A DNA stretch of 64,000 nt from positions 62,001 to 126,000 of the forward strand of contig NZ_JAHKRT010000003.1 of assembly GCF_018863195.1 (NCBI RefSeq), in the 5' to 3' direction. This DNA comes from Sphingomonas quercus. Its GTDB lineage: Bacteria; Pseudomonadota; Alphaproteobacteria; Sphingomonadales; Sphingomonadaceae. The translations under genes were made by a program, and so were the position numbers. The notes under the pieces were generated by a model. The model saw nothing but the letters and a program-made list of their open reading frames with translations. It was not told where the DNA came from and did no database searches. Numbering within the stretch: position 1 is the first letter of the stretch; every line of letters begins with the position of its first letter. Of this stretch, positions 15,479 to 25,105 are shown piece by piece.

Positions 15479-18250
15479 ATGCGCGGTTTCCTGCTGACGA
15501 CCACCATGTTTGCCGCGATCGCGGCCACGCCCGCCCCGGCGCAGCTCGCGCCGCCGACCAATGCCCGTATCACCGATCCCAAGGATGTGGTGGGTGGCGT
15601 GGTCGGCTCCGACTATTTCCTCGCCAACTACACCAATATCGGCAAGTGGCTGCAAAAGGTCGCCGGAGAAAGCGACCGGATGAAGCTGGTCTCGATCGGC
15701 AAGACCGCCGAGGGGCGCGAGCAATGGATGGCAGTGATCTCCTCGCCGGAGAACCTGCGCAATCTTGACCGCCAGAAGGAAATCGCGAAGAAGCTCGCCC
15801 TCGCCAGGGGCCTCTCGGACGAGGAGGCGCATGCGCTCGCCCGCGAGGGCAAGGCGATGGTATGGATCGATGCCGGCATCCACGCCACCGAGACCGTCAA
15901 CGGGCAGGCGCATATCCAGTTCATCCACGAGATGCTGACCGCCAACGATCCGGAGATGCTGCGCTTCCTCAACGACGACATCGCGCTGTTCGTCTACGCC
16001 AATCCCGACGGGCTGGAGCTGGTCGCCAACTGGTATATGCGCGAGGCCGATCCGAAGAAGCGCAAGATGGATATCCCGCTTCTCTACCAGCATTATATCG
16101 GCCACGACGACAATCGCGACAGCTTCGCGGTCACCCAGGCTGAGACGACCAATATCAACAAGGCGATGTATCGGGATTGGTTTCCGCAACTCAATTACAA
16201 CCAGCACCAGACCGGGCCGGTCGGCACCGTCGTCTTCATTCCGCCGTTCCGTGATCCCTATAATTACAATAACGAGCCGCTGGTCATCAACGAGACGGAC
16301 AGCCTCGCCTATGCCATGCACGGCCGGCTGATCGCGGAGGGCAAGCCGGGCTCGATCATGCGCTCCGGCGCGCCTTATTCGACCTGGTTCAACGGCGGCC
16401 TGCGCACCGTCGGCTATTTCCATAATGTGCCCGGCATCCTCACCGAGATCATCGGCAATCCGACGCCGATGGAAATCCCCCTGGTGCCGCGCAACCAGCT
16501 CGCCCGCGAGGATCTCGCCGCGCCGATCGCGCCGCAGACCTGGCATTTCCAGCAATCGCTGGACTATATGAAGACCCTGGATCGCGCGACGCTCGACTAT
16601 GCCTCGCGCAATCGCGAGACGGTGCTCTACAACCGCTTTGTCATGGGCCGGAACCAGATCCGCAACGGCAGCCAGGACAGCTGGGTGATCACGCCGAAGC
16701 GGGTGGATGCCGTCACCGCGGCGGCGAAGGCACTGAAGCCGGCCGCCGCCGGGGAGGCGCGCGCGCCGGCTGGCGAAGGCGTGGTGCCGTCGAGCCTCTA
16801 CAAGACGGTGCTTCAGGATCCGGCGAAGCGGGCGCCGCGCGCCTACATCCTTCCCGCCGATGCCCAGCCGGACATGCCGACCACGGTCGCCTTCCTCAAC
16901 ACGCTGATCAAGAACGGCGTCGAGGTGCAGCAGGCCGATGCCGCTTTCACCCATGACGGCAAATCCTATCCGGCAGGCTCCTATATCGTGCGCGCCGATC
17001 AGGCGTTCCGCCCGCATGTGCTCGACATGTTCGAGCCGCAGGATCACCCGCAGGACTTCGCCTATCCGGGCGGACCGCCGCTACGTCCGTACGACATTAC
17101 CGGTTATACGCTCGCCTTCCAGATGAACGTCAGGTTCGACCGGCTGCTGGACAGCGCGCCGCCGGCAATGCCGGCCGTGCCCGATCTCATCGCCACACCG
17201 CCGGCGGGGCATATCGTCGGGACCGGGAAGGCCGGCTATGTCGTCAGCCACGCCACCAACAACAGCTTCCGCCTCACCAACCGCCTGCTGAAGGCGAAAC
17301 TGCCGGTCTATTGGCTGAAGGGCTCGGTAACGGCCGGCGGACAGACGCTGGCGCCGGGCGCCTTGTGGATTCCGGCCTCGGCCAGGTCCCGGGCGATCGT
17401 GGAAGCGGCGGTGGCGCCGCTCGGCATCGATGCCTATGCGCTCGCCGCCAGACCGGCGGGCGAGAGCGTGGCGATCCGTCCCGTGCGCATCGGCCTGGTC
17501 GACATCTATGGCGGCTCGATGGCGTCGGGGTGGAATCGCTGGATCTTCGAGCAGTTCGAATTCCCCTACACCAAGGTATTCCCGCAGGAGCTGGATGCCG
17601 GCAACCTCAGGGCCAAATATGACGTGCTGGTTTTCCAGAGCGACGTGTTCGGCCGCGAGGGTCGCGGCACCCGCAGCGGGCCCCGGGCCGAGGACATCCC
17701 GGCCGAATATCGCCACATGCTCGGCGCCATGACCGACGACAGGACGCTGCCGCAGGTCGCCGCCTTCGCCCGGGCGGGGGGCACCGTCGTCGCGGTCGGC
17801 GATGCCACGGCGGTGGGTGCCAAGCTCGGCCTGCCGGTGGTCAACGCGCTCACCACCGAGAAGGACGGCAAGCGCGTGCCGGTGCCGGGCACGCAATTCT
17901 ACGTCCCCGGATCGATCCTCAGCGCCCAGGTCGATGTCAGCGATCCGCTGGCCTACGGGCTGCCGGCGACGGCGGACGTATTCTACTATAACAACCCGGT
18001 CTACAGCTTGCCGGACGGCGACCCGAGCGTGCGGCGCGTCGCCTGGTTCGCCAGCGACGACCCGCTGCGCTCCGGCTGGGCGTGGGGGCAGAAGCGGCTC
18101 AACGGCACCACGGCAGTGGTCGACGGCACGCTCGGCAAGGGCCATGTCTATCTGCTCGGGCCCGAAGTCACCCAGCGCGGCCAGCCCTATTCGACGTTCA
18201 AGTTCCTTTTCAACGCCGTGCTCTACGGCCCGGCACAGGCCAGCCGATAA
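15479..18250 (+). CDS. Exported M14-family zinc metallopeptidase
   Basis: The 923-residue protein has a signal peptide (MRGFLLTTTMFAAIAATPAPA) and an N-terminal M14 carboxypeptidase-like domain. The zinc motif is DAGIHATET, with His135-x-x-Glu138, and a later NQHQTG segment supplies the probable third ligand. The C-terminal half (about 560-920) resembles a type 1 glutamine amidotransferase-like fold found in such large M14 proteins. The start at 15479 follows GGGGGTAAG; an upstream ATG overlapping the receptor stop would bury the signal peptide. Gap to the TonB receptor is 74 nt on the same strand, so it may release peptides for that receptor. A second M14 protein is at 22090. Confidence 0.88.
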   Translation: MRGFLLTTTMFAAIAATPAPAQLAPPTNARITDPKDVVGGVVGSDYFLANYTNIGKWLQKVAGESDRMKLVSIGKTAEGREQWMAVISSPENLRNLDRQKEIAKKLALARGLSDEEAHALAREGKAMVWIDAGIHATETVNGQAHIQFIHEMLTANDPEMLRFLNDDIALFVYANPDGLELVANWYMREADPKKRKMDIPLLYQHYIGHDDNRDSFAVTQAETTNINKAMYRDWFPQLNYNQHQTGPVGTVVFIPPFRDPYNYNNEPLVINETDSLAYAMHGRLIAEGKPGSIMRSGAPYSTWFNGGLRTVGYFHNVPGILTEIIGNPTPMEIPLVPRNQLAREDLAAPIAPQTWHFQQSLDYMKTLDRATLDYASRNRETVLYNRFVMGRNQIRNGSQDSWVITPKRVDAVTAAAKALKPAAAGEARAPAGEGVVPSSLYKTVLQDPAKRAPRAYILPADAQPDMPTTVAFLNTLIKNGVEVQQADAAFTHDGKSYPAGSYIVRADQAFRPHVLDMFEPQDHPQDFAYPGGPPLRPYDITGYTLAFQMNVRFDRLLDSAPPAMPAVPDLIATPPAGHIVGTGKAGYVVSHATNNSFRLTNRLLKAKLPVYWLKGSVTAGGQTLAPGALWIPASARSRAIVEAAVAPLGIDAYALAARPAGESVAIRPVRIGLVDIYGGSMASGWNRWIFEQFEFPYTKVFPQELDAGNLRAKYDVLVFQSDVFGREGRGTRSGPRAEDIPAEYRHMLGAMTDDRTLPQVAAFARAGGTVVAVGDATAVGAKLGLPVVNALTTEKDGKRVPVPGTQFYVPGSILSAQVDVSDPLAYGLPATADVFYYNNPVYSLPDGDPSVRRVAWFASDDPLRSGWAWGQKRLNGTTAVVDGTLGKGHVYLLGPEVTQRGQPYSTFKFLFNAVLYGPAQASR

Positions 18251-18485
18251 AGCCCGAGCTGCCCTTCCCCGCCCCGCCCGACCCCATTGTCGACGGCACA
18301 GACCTGGCCCTCGCTGCGGACGTTTCGCGGCGAGCGCCAGGCGCTTGCGTTCAAAGCCGAACGCAACGGTGAACATGCCCCAAGGAGCATCTCCCGAACG
18401 TCCGGCCTATGCTCTACATTCGCGCAGAGGGGGGTCCTTTCGCGCCGATATGCGTTAAGCCCCGTCGTAACAGCTGGGTGAATCG

Positions 18486-19988
18486 ATGAGCGGCACAGAC
18501 GCGCGGATTTCGATGGGTAATGCAGGGCTCGACCAAATCCTCCGCGGGGGCCTGCCGCAGAATCGCCTCTTCCTTGTCGAGGGCACGCCTGGATCCGGCA
18601 AGACCACATTGGCGCTGGAATTCCTGCTAGACGGCGTCGCCAAGGGCGAACCCGTCCTCTACATCACGCTTTCCGAGACCGGCGAGGAGCTACAGGTCGT
18701 CGCCCGCTCCCATGGCTGGAAGCTGGACGGCATGGACCTGTTCGAGCTGGCCTCCGCCGAAGAGGTGCTCGGCGCCGGGCGCGACCAGTCGATCCTGCAC
18801 AGCTGGGAAATGGAACTGGGTGGCACGATCGACCTGATCAAGCGGGAGGTCGAGCGGGTAAAGCCGACCCGTGTCGTGTTCGACAGCCTTTCCGAGCTGC
18901 GCCTGCTGGCCCAGGATCCGCTCCGCTATCGTCGCCATCTGCTGCTCCTCAAACAGTTCTTCGGCGGGCTGCACACTACCGTGCTGCTGATCGACGACAT
19001 GACCGGCACCCGCGACGAGCGCGACAGCCACCTGCACAGCCTGTGCCATGGCGTCGTCACGCTGGAGAGGCTGACGCTGGATTTCGGTGCGGCGCGCCGG
19101 CGGCTGCAGGTGCAGAAGATGCGTGGCGTCGACTTCCGGGCCGGCTATCATGACTTCATCATCCGCAAGGGCGGCATCGACGTCTTCCCGCGCCTCATCG
19201 CCACCGAACATCGCGGCGAGTTCACCGGTGAGGCCGTGGGCAGCGGCGTCGCAGAACTGGACGCGCTGCTCGGCGGCGGGCCGGCGCGTGGCACCAGCAC
19301 GCTGATCACCGGGCCGGCGGGATCGGGCAAGACCTCGCTCGCGCTCCAATATATCGCCGCCTCCTGCAAGCGCGGCGAGCATTGCGCCATCTACCAGTTC
19401 GACGAGCGCATCGGCACGCTGATTGCGCGCGCCAAGGCGTTCGGCATCGACCTCCAGAAATTCATCGACGATGGGTGCCTGACCCTTCGCCAGATCGACG
19501 CGGCCGAAGTGGCGCCGGGGCAGTTCGCGTCGATGGTGATCGACCAGGTCGAGAACCGCGGCGCCAGGCTGGTGCTGATCGACAGCCTCAACGGCTATCT
19601 GGCGGCGATGCCGCAGGAACAGCAGCTCATCCTCCAGCTCCACGAGCTGCTCTCCTATCTCAGCCAGGCGGGGGTGTTGACGTTGCTGGTCAATCCGCAG
19701 CAGGGCTTTTTCGGCAACATGCATACCCATGGCCTGGATGTGTCGTACATCGCCGACGTCGTCATCCTGCTGCGCTTCTTCGAAGCCGAGGGGCGAATCC
19801 GCAAGGCGATCTCGATCGTCAAGAATCGCAGCGGCGCGCACGAAGACGCGATCCGGGAGTTCCGCATTGATGGACAGGGGACCCGCGTCGGCGCGCCGCT
19901 GGCCAATTTCCGCGGCATCCTCACCGGCACGCCCGAATATGTCGGGTCCCAGTCTCCACTGATGGAGGATCGTGGGACCGGTGCATAG
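18486..19988 (+). CDS. KaiC-like double RecA-domain ATPase
   Basis: The 500-residue protein consists of two KaiC/RecA domains, each with a Walker A motif: GTPGSGKTT (33-41) and GPAGSGKTS (276-284). Acidic Walker B-like strands are VVFDSLSEL (131-138) and LVLIDSLNG (362-370). The C-terminal end keeps the KaiC pattern (VVILLRFFEAEGRIRKAIS, then REFRIDGQG). By eye, the Synechococcus KaiC autophosphorylation pair Ser431-Thr432 aligns with Ser420-Tyr421. Non-cyanobacterial KaiC-like proteins are linked to signalling. Here the gene overlaps the next one, a hybrid histidine kinase, by 17 nt. There is no kaiB or kaiA in the window. Confidence 0.93.
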   Translation: MSGTDARISMGNAGLDQILRGGLPQNRLFLVEGTPGSGKTTLALEFLLDGVAKGEPVLYITLSETGEELQVVARSHGWKLDGMDLFELASAEEVLGAGRDQSILHSWEMELGGTIDLIKREVERVKPTRVVFDSLSELRLLAQDPLRYRRHLLLLKQFFGGLHTTVLLIDDMTGTRDERDSHLHSLCHGVVTLERLTLDFGAARRRLQVQKMRGVDFRAGYHDFIIRKGGIDVFPRLIATEHRGEFTGEAVGSGVAELDALLGGGPARGTSTLITGPAGSGKTSLALQYIAASCKRGEHCAIYQFDERIGTLIARAKAFGIDLQKFIDDGCLTLRQIDAAEVAPGQFASMVIDQVENRGARLVLIDSLNGYLAAMPQEQQLILQLHELLSYLSQAGVLTLLVNPQQGFFGNMHTHGLDVSYIADVVILLRFFEAEGRIRKAISIVKNRSGAHEDAIREFRIDGQGTRVGAPLANFRGILTGTPEYVGSQSPLMEDRGTGA

Positions 19989-22071
19989 GGCGACGTCAGA
20001 AGGCTATCCGGTCCTCGTCACCGCACCTTATGGCCGCGACGGCGAGAGCGTCGCCGCGCTGCTCGAGGAGCGCGGCTATCGGGCGCAGGTCTGCGCGGAT
20101 CTTGGCGATCTGTCGCGGCGCCTCGACGAGCATGCCGGCGCGATCCTCGTCACCGAGGAGGCGCTCGCCACCGATCTCGGGCCGCTCCATCGCGCGCTGG
20201 AGGCTCAGCCAACCTGGTCGGACATCCCGTTCATCCTGCTCGCGGGGCGTCAGGCGAAGCGCCACAGCCCGGCCGAAGCGGTGCGCCGGCGGCTGCCCGC
20301 CAACGCCACCAATGTCGTCCTGCTGGAGCGGCCGCTTAGCACCGAATCGCTGGTCAGCGCGGTCGCGTCGGCGCTGCGCGCCCGGCAGAAGCAGTTCCTG
20401 ATCCGCGATCAGGTTGCAGAGCTTGATGCCGAGCGGCGGCGCCTGTCGACGCTGCTCGAGAACCTGCCGGTCGGCGTCGCCTTCGTCAGCCCGTCCGGCG
20501 AGACGCAGCTCGCCAATCCGGCGTTCCGCAGGTTCAGCCCGGAAGGCGTCATCCCCTCGATGGATCAGCGGGCGCAGGAGCGATGGAGGGCGGTCGATCC
20601 CGGGGGAAACCGGATCGAGCCGGACGGTTTTCCCGGCTCCAGATCGCTGCGCGGCGAAGTCGTCCACGGCATGGAGTTCATCTACTGCGGCGGCGATGCC
20701 GAGATATGGACGCGGATCAGCGGGGTCCCGCTCCATGACGACAATGGCGTGGTGACCGGCGCCATCTCGGTGATCGTCGACATCGACGAGCAGAAACGCA
20801 GCCAGGAGGCGCTGGCCGCCGCCGCCCGCACGCTGGAAGCCCAGGTCGCTGCGCGCACCGCCGACCTGGAAGGCGCGCTCGAGCGGCTCAAGGCCGAGGC
20901 CGCCGATCGCGAACGCGCGGAGGCAGCGCTCCGCCAATCCCAGAAGATGGAGGCGGTAGGCCAGCTGACCGGCGGCATCGCCCATGATTTCAACAATATG
21001 CTGACCGGTGTCATCGGCGCCCTCGACATCATGAAGCGGCGGATGGCGGCGAACCGCTATGACGACCTCGGCCGGTTCATGGACGCTGCTGCCACTTCGG
21101 CACAGCGCGCGGCGAGCCTCACCGCGCGGCTGCTGGCCTTCTCCCGCCGCCAGTCGCTCGACAGCCGGGCGATGGACGTGAACGCCCTCATCATTTCGCT
21201 GGAAGAGCTGCTCCGCCGGACGATGACCGAGAAGATCGAGGTGTCGATCGCGCCAGCCGCCGATCTGCCCGCCGGCATCGTCGACGCCAACCAGCTCGAG
21301 AGCGCGGTGCTGAACCTCGCGATCAACGCCCGCGACGCCATGCCCGAGGGCGGCAAGCTGACCATCGAGACGCGCGTCGCCAATCTTGACGAAGCCTATT
21401 GCGAGGCCCGCCCCGGCGTGAAGCCGGGCCGCTACGTCGTCATCGCAGTGTCCGACACCGGCGTCGGCATGGACCGGGAGACGGTGGACAAGGTATTCGA
21501 CCCGTTCTTCACCACCAAGCCGATCGGCCAGGGCACCGGCCTCGGCCTGTCCATGGTCTATGGCTTCGCCAAGCAATCGAACGGGCAGGTGCGCATCCAC
21601 TCGGCGCCGGGCAGCGGCACCACCGTCAGCATCTTCGTGCCTGCCGCGGAGGCGCCGGCGCAGGGCGATATCCGCAGTGCCGGCGGCGATGTGCACGAAG
21701 GCTCGGGCCAGTCCGTGCTGCTGGTCGAGGATGATGATTCCGTTCGCCTGCTGGTGCGCGACGTGCTGGAGGAGCTGGGCTACGAGACTTTCGAGGCGGC
21801 CGAGGCGCTGAAGGCCACGGAACTGCTGCGATCCGGCCAGCGCTTCGACCTGATGGTCTCCGATGTCGGCCTGCCAGGCATGAACGGCCGACAGCTGGCC
21901 GAGATCGCGCGGGAGAACCACCCCGACCTGCCGATCCTGTTCGTCACCGGCTATGCCGAGAATGCCGCCATCCGGGCCGGCTTCCTCGGCACCAACATGG
22001 CGATGATCACCAAGCCGTTCCAGATCGAGGTGCTGTCGGCGAAGATCAGCGAGATGCTGAGCCCACCCTGA
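19972..22071 (+). CDS. Hybrid sensor histidine kinase with PAS domain and receiver
   Basis: The 699-residue cytoplasmic protein has no membrane segments. In order it has an N-terminal degenerate receiver-like domain (about 12-125), a short coiled coil, a PAS domain (about 150-265) and another coiled coil. HisKA follows ([15 protein letters not shown], phospho-His near 338), then HATPase ([34 protein letters not shown]) and a C-terminal receiver ([10 protein letters not shown]; phospho-Asp in [13 protein letters not shown]). The GTG at 19972 lies within the end of the kaiC-like gene, directly after GGAGG; GTG 19981 is an alternative. Coupling to a KaiC-like ATPase suggests one signalling module. 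The output partner is not visible. Confidence 0.92.
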   Translation: MGPVHRATSEGYPVLVTAPYGRDGESVAALLEERGYRAQVCADLGDLSRRLDEHAGAILVTEEALATDLGPLHRALEAQPTWSDIPFILLAGRQAKRHSPAEAVRRRLPANATNVVLLERPLSTESLVSAVASALRARQKQFLIRDQVAELDAERRRLSTLLENLPVGVAFVSPSGETQLANPAFRRFSPEGVIPSMDQRAQERWRAVDPGGNRIEPDGFPGSRSLRGEVVHGMEFIYCGGDAEIWTRISGVPLHDDNGVVTGAISVIVDIDEQKRSQEALAAAARTLEAQVAARTADLEGALERLKAEAADRERAEAALRQSQKMEAVGQLTGGIAHDFNNMLTGVIGALDIMKRRMAANRYDDLGRFMDAAATSAQRAASLTARLLAFSRRQSLDSRAMDVNALIISLEELLRRTMTEKIEVSIAPAADLPAGIVDANQLESAVLNLAINARDAMPEGGKLTIETRVANLDEAYCEARPGVKPGRYVVIAVSDTGVGMDRETVDKVFDPFFTTKPIGQGTGLGLSMVYGFAKQSNGQVRIHSAPGSGTTVSIFVPAAEAPAQGDIRSAGGDVHEGSGQSVLLVEDDDSVRLLVRDVLEELGYETFEAAEALKATELLRSGQRFDLMVSDVGLPGMNGRQLAEIARENHPDLPILFVTGYAENAAIRAGFLGTNMAMITKPFQIEVLSAKISEMLSPP

Positions 22072-22089
22072 TCGTCGCCGGCGAGCCGC

Positions 22090-24888
22090 TCAGCCGCCGC
22101 GGCCGTCCCCTGCTCCGCGCGAGCCGTCGTCGTAAACCGGCGCGGCATCTGCCGGCAGGCCCGGGTCCGACCGCTTGGGCGCCATCACCCCGAGCGCGTT
22201 CCAGTTGAGCATCGCGTTGTAGAGCATGCGATATTCGCCGATCGTCTGGCGGCGCCAGATCGGGTTGGTGGCGAACATCACGATGCGGCCGCGGGCGCGC
22301 GGCACGTTGATGATCGCCGGACGGTTGCGCACCTGATCGGCGCCGCGCATCAGCCCGCTCATCACCGAACCCGCGCCGCCCGGGAATTCCATCAGCACCT
22401 GCTCGCGCGAGGCCGGCCGCACCGCGAACAGTGTGCTCGTCGCCCAGCGCACCGGCATCGTCTCGTCCGTATAGCCGTAGAAGATCGGGTTGGCGGGGGC
22501 GAGCAGCTTCGCCTTCACGATCGGGCCGGGCGCGTAGAAATTGCCGCCGGCGGCACCGACGCTGATATCGTCGACCATGCCGAACGCCGCCGGCACGGTG
22601 GAAGCATTGCCGGTGGTGATCAGCGTGCCCCCGGCCTCGACGAACTTGCGCAGTTCGGCCACGCCCTCATTTCCCATGCCGCCGCGAATGTCGTCCGACT
22701 GGCCATATTCGCCGAGCGACTTGAATTTGGCATTGGGCTTATAGGGCAAGGGCTTGCCCTTCATCGGAACGTCATAGACGATGCTTTGCGCGCTATTGCC
22801 CTGATTAGGGATGATGATCACGTCATATCTTGCGCGCAGATTGCCGGCGCGGACCTGTTCCTTGTAGATCAGATCATAGGGCGTCTCGTCCTGATCGAAG
22901 GCGTAGCGCACCCAGCCGACGCTTTGGGTCGAGCCCCAGGTGCTGAACAAGGCGGTGCGCGGCACGCCGATCTCATGGGTCGGCGCCTCGATCTTCGCCG
23001 GGGCGGCGACCGCGGTGAGGCCGAACTGCTCGACGAGCGGCTTCAGCGTTGCAGCGGCGCTGGCCGGGACGATGAACGAGCCGGCCGGAACGTCCGTGGC
23101 GCCCACCCTGAACGGCTTTTCGGCGACGCGGATCGCTACCTTCGGCAGGCGATAGCGCAGTCGCGCGAGATTGACCGAACCATTGTCGAGGATGACGAAC
23201 CCGCCCGGACCGGCGTCGGCGGCGGTGCCGTGCAGCGCGAAGGAGGTCACCGGCGCGGTGGCGGCGGCGAGCACGGCTTTGTCGGCGATCTCGACAATAT
23301 TGACATGCGCCATCAGGCCCATCGTCCATGCCGCGTCGTCGTAAGTCATGACGTTCGGGTTCGGATAATTGTTCTGGACCTTGAGCAGGGTCTTGGCGAG
23401 GCGGCCATATGGCTGGTCCAGCTTCACCAGCAAGGAGCCGGCGGGATATTCGCCCTCCTTCACCTTCATCGGCGAGGAAAGGCGGCCGATCTCGACGCCC
23501 TGCATCAACAACTGATCGACGACGAACTTGATCCGGCTCTCATCCTTCTGGCCGGCCGGAATGACATAGGCATAGGGAGCCTTGGCTTGCCCGGCCTGAA
23601 TGCCATTCAGGCTTTTCTTGTAGAAATTCTCGAGGATCACCTCCGGAAAGCTCGAAGCCAGCTGGAGCGCGGTGAGCACGCCGGTCTGCATATAATTGAC
23701 GTTGTTGCGCATCGACCACATCACTTCCCGATAGGGAGGGAAGGGCCGGAACCAGTCGCGGGCGAGCTGGCCGGTGGCGCGCGCGCCCGGCTCGCTCAGG
23801 CCGTTGTCGACGTGGCGCAGCATCGTCGTCGCACCGCCATTGCCGAAGGTCTCGTACATGCGCAGCATGCCATTGTGGTTCGACGACATGAAGCCGACAT
23901 AGCCGGGCGACCACGCATCGACATAGCCGTGCGTCCAAACGCCGGGCATGCCGTATTTGGTGAGCTGCGACATCTCGAAATTGGAGAAGAAGGGCAGCTC
24001 CCCGTACAGGATCGGGTCGAGATCCGGGTTCTGCGGCGCCTGCCCGGAATAGGTGTAGAGAAACGGCACGGATTCATGCAATTCATGCATGACTGGCGGG
24101 TGCCATTCGAGATAATAGGCGAGCAGCTCCCGGGCGCTCGGATCGGAATAGTTCATGTCACGATTATTGTCGTGATAGATATATTTCCCCCAATAAGGCG
24201 GACCGCCCGGCTTGGCGAGATCGTCCGTCTCGTCAACGAGGCTCTGGTGATACCAGTCGACATAGCGGTCGCGGCCGTCGCCCTCCAGCACGGGGCTGAA
24301 CGCGACGATGAGATTGTCGTTGATCTTGCGGATCAGCGCCGAATCCTCGGTGAGCAGACGATAGCCGAGTTCCATCAGCATCTCGCACGGGCCGGTCTCG
24401 GCGCTGTGGAGGCAGGCGGTGAGGTGATAGATCGGCTTGGTGGTGGCGATGATCCTCGCTGCCTGATCGGGCGTGGTACGGCGCGGATCGGCGAGCAGCG
24501 CGAGGTTGCTCTTGTAGCTGTCCAGCCTGGCCATGTTGGCGGCGCTCGACATCATCACCACGATATTGTCGCGGCCTTCATTCGTCTTGCCGATGTCGAG
24601 GATGCGCACCCGATCCGGCGCAGCCTTGGCCAGGCGTCGGAAATAGGCGTTGATCTCCTCCTGGCTATGCAGCTTGTTGGGCACGCCGATGTGGTCGCCG
24701 AACACCTGCTTTGGCGACGGGATCGTCGTCGACACCGGCAGGTGATCGACCAGCGGGCTGATGAATTCGGGCCTCGTCGTCCATTGCCTCACCATGCTGG
24801 CGAAGTCGGCGTCCATCGTCTGGGCGGCTGCCTGCGCGGCGAGGGCGAGCGCCGTCGTCGCCATCAAGATGCGTGCACCAAGCTTCAT
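22090..24888 (-). CDS. Exported M14-family zinc metallopeptidase, second copy
   Basis: The 932-residue protein has a signal peptide (MKLGARILMATTALALAAQA) and an M14 catalytic domain. The motif ACLHSAETGP (His161-x-x-Glu164) gives zinc ligands and MHELHES the probable third ligand region. The C-terminal half contains another large domain with GNASTVPAAFG-type segments, as in the M14 protein at 15479. The two share layout but are clearly divergent in sequence and lie on opposite strands around the KaiC-like module. It ends 18 nt from the convergent histidine kinase stop. Probably periplasmic; the substrate peptide is unknown. Confidence 0.88.
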   Translation of the reverse strand: MKLGARILMATTALALAAQAAAQTMDADFASMVRQWTTRPEFISPLVDHLPVSTTIPSPKQVFGDHIGVPNKLHSQEEINAYFRRLAKAAPDRVRILDIGKTNEGRDNIVVMMSSAANMARLDSYKSNLALLADPRRTTPDQAARIIATTKPIYHLTACLHSAETGPCEMLMELGYRLLTEDSALIRKINDNLIVAFSPVLEGDGRDRYVDWYHQSLVDETDDLAKPGGPPYWGKYIYHDNNRDMNYSDPSARELLAYYLEWHPPVMHELHESVPFLYTYSGQAPQNPDLDPILYGELPFFSNFEMSQLTKYGMPGVWTHGYVDAWSPGYVGFMSSNHNGMLRMYETFGNGGATTMLRHVDNGLSEPGARATGQLARDWFRPFPPYREVMWSMRNNVNYMQTGVLTALQLASSFPEVILENFYKKSLNGIQAGQAKAPYAYVIPAGQKDESRIKFVVDQLLMQGVEIGRLSSPMKVKEGEYPAGSLLVKLDQPYGRLAKTLLKVQNNYPNPNVMTYDDAAWTMGLMAHVNIVEIADKAVLAAATAPVTSFALHGTAADAGPGGFVILDNGSVNLARLRYRLPKVAIRVAEKPFRVGATDVPAGSFIVPASAAATLKPLVEQFGLTAVAAPAKIEAPTHEIGVPRTALFSTWGSTQSVGWVRYAFDQDETPYDLIYKEQVRAGNLRARYDVIIIPNQGNSAQSIVYDVPMKGKPLPYKPNAKFKSLGEYGQSDDIRGGMGNEGVAELRKFVEAGGTLITTGNASTVPAAFGMVDDISVGAAGGNFYAPGPIVKAKLLAPANPIFYGYTDETMPVRWATSTLFAVRPASREQVLMEFPGGAGSVMSGLMRGADQVRNRPAIINVPRARGRIVMFATNPIWRRQTIGEYRMLYNAMLNWNALGVMAPKRSDPGLPADAAPVYDDGSRGAGDGRGG

Positions 24889-25105
24889 TCCGATTGCCCC
24901 CCGGGTCGATCTGCCCGGCGCGATCGTATGGCGTGTGACGGAGAGGCTGCAAGCGCGGAATGCCGGGCCGATGCCACAGATCGCGGCCCGCGCGGCAGTT
25001 TGGGCGCCGATGCTGCGGGGTTCGTCGCGTCGGGCGCGCCGGCGCCGCGACGAATGGCTACCGCGGACCGATCACAGGCTGGGCACGTCATGGGGTGAGC
25101 GCGAT

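Noticed and set aside
19996-21921. 641-codon antisense frame opposite the hybrid kinase
   Set aside because: No motif or signal; codon-phase mirror of the kinase gene.
22786-25098. 770-codon plus-strand frame opposite the second M14 peptidase
   Set aside because: Shadow composition; the minus strand has signal peptide and zinc motif.
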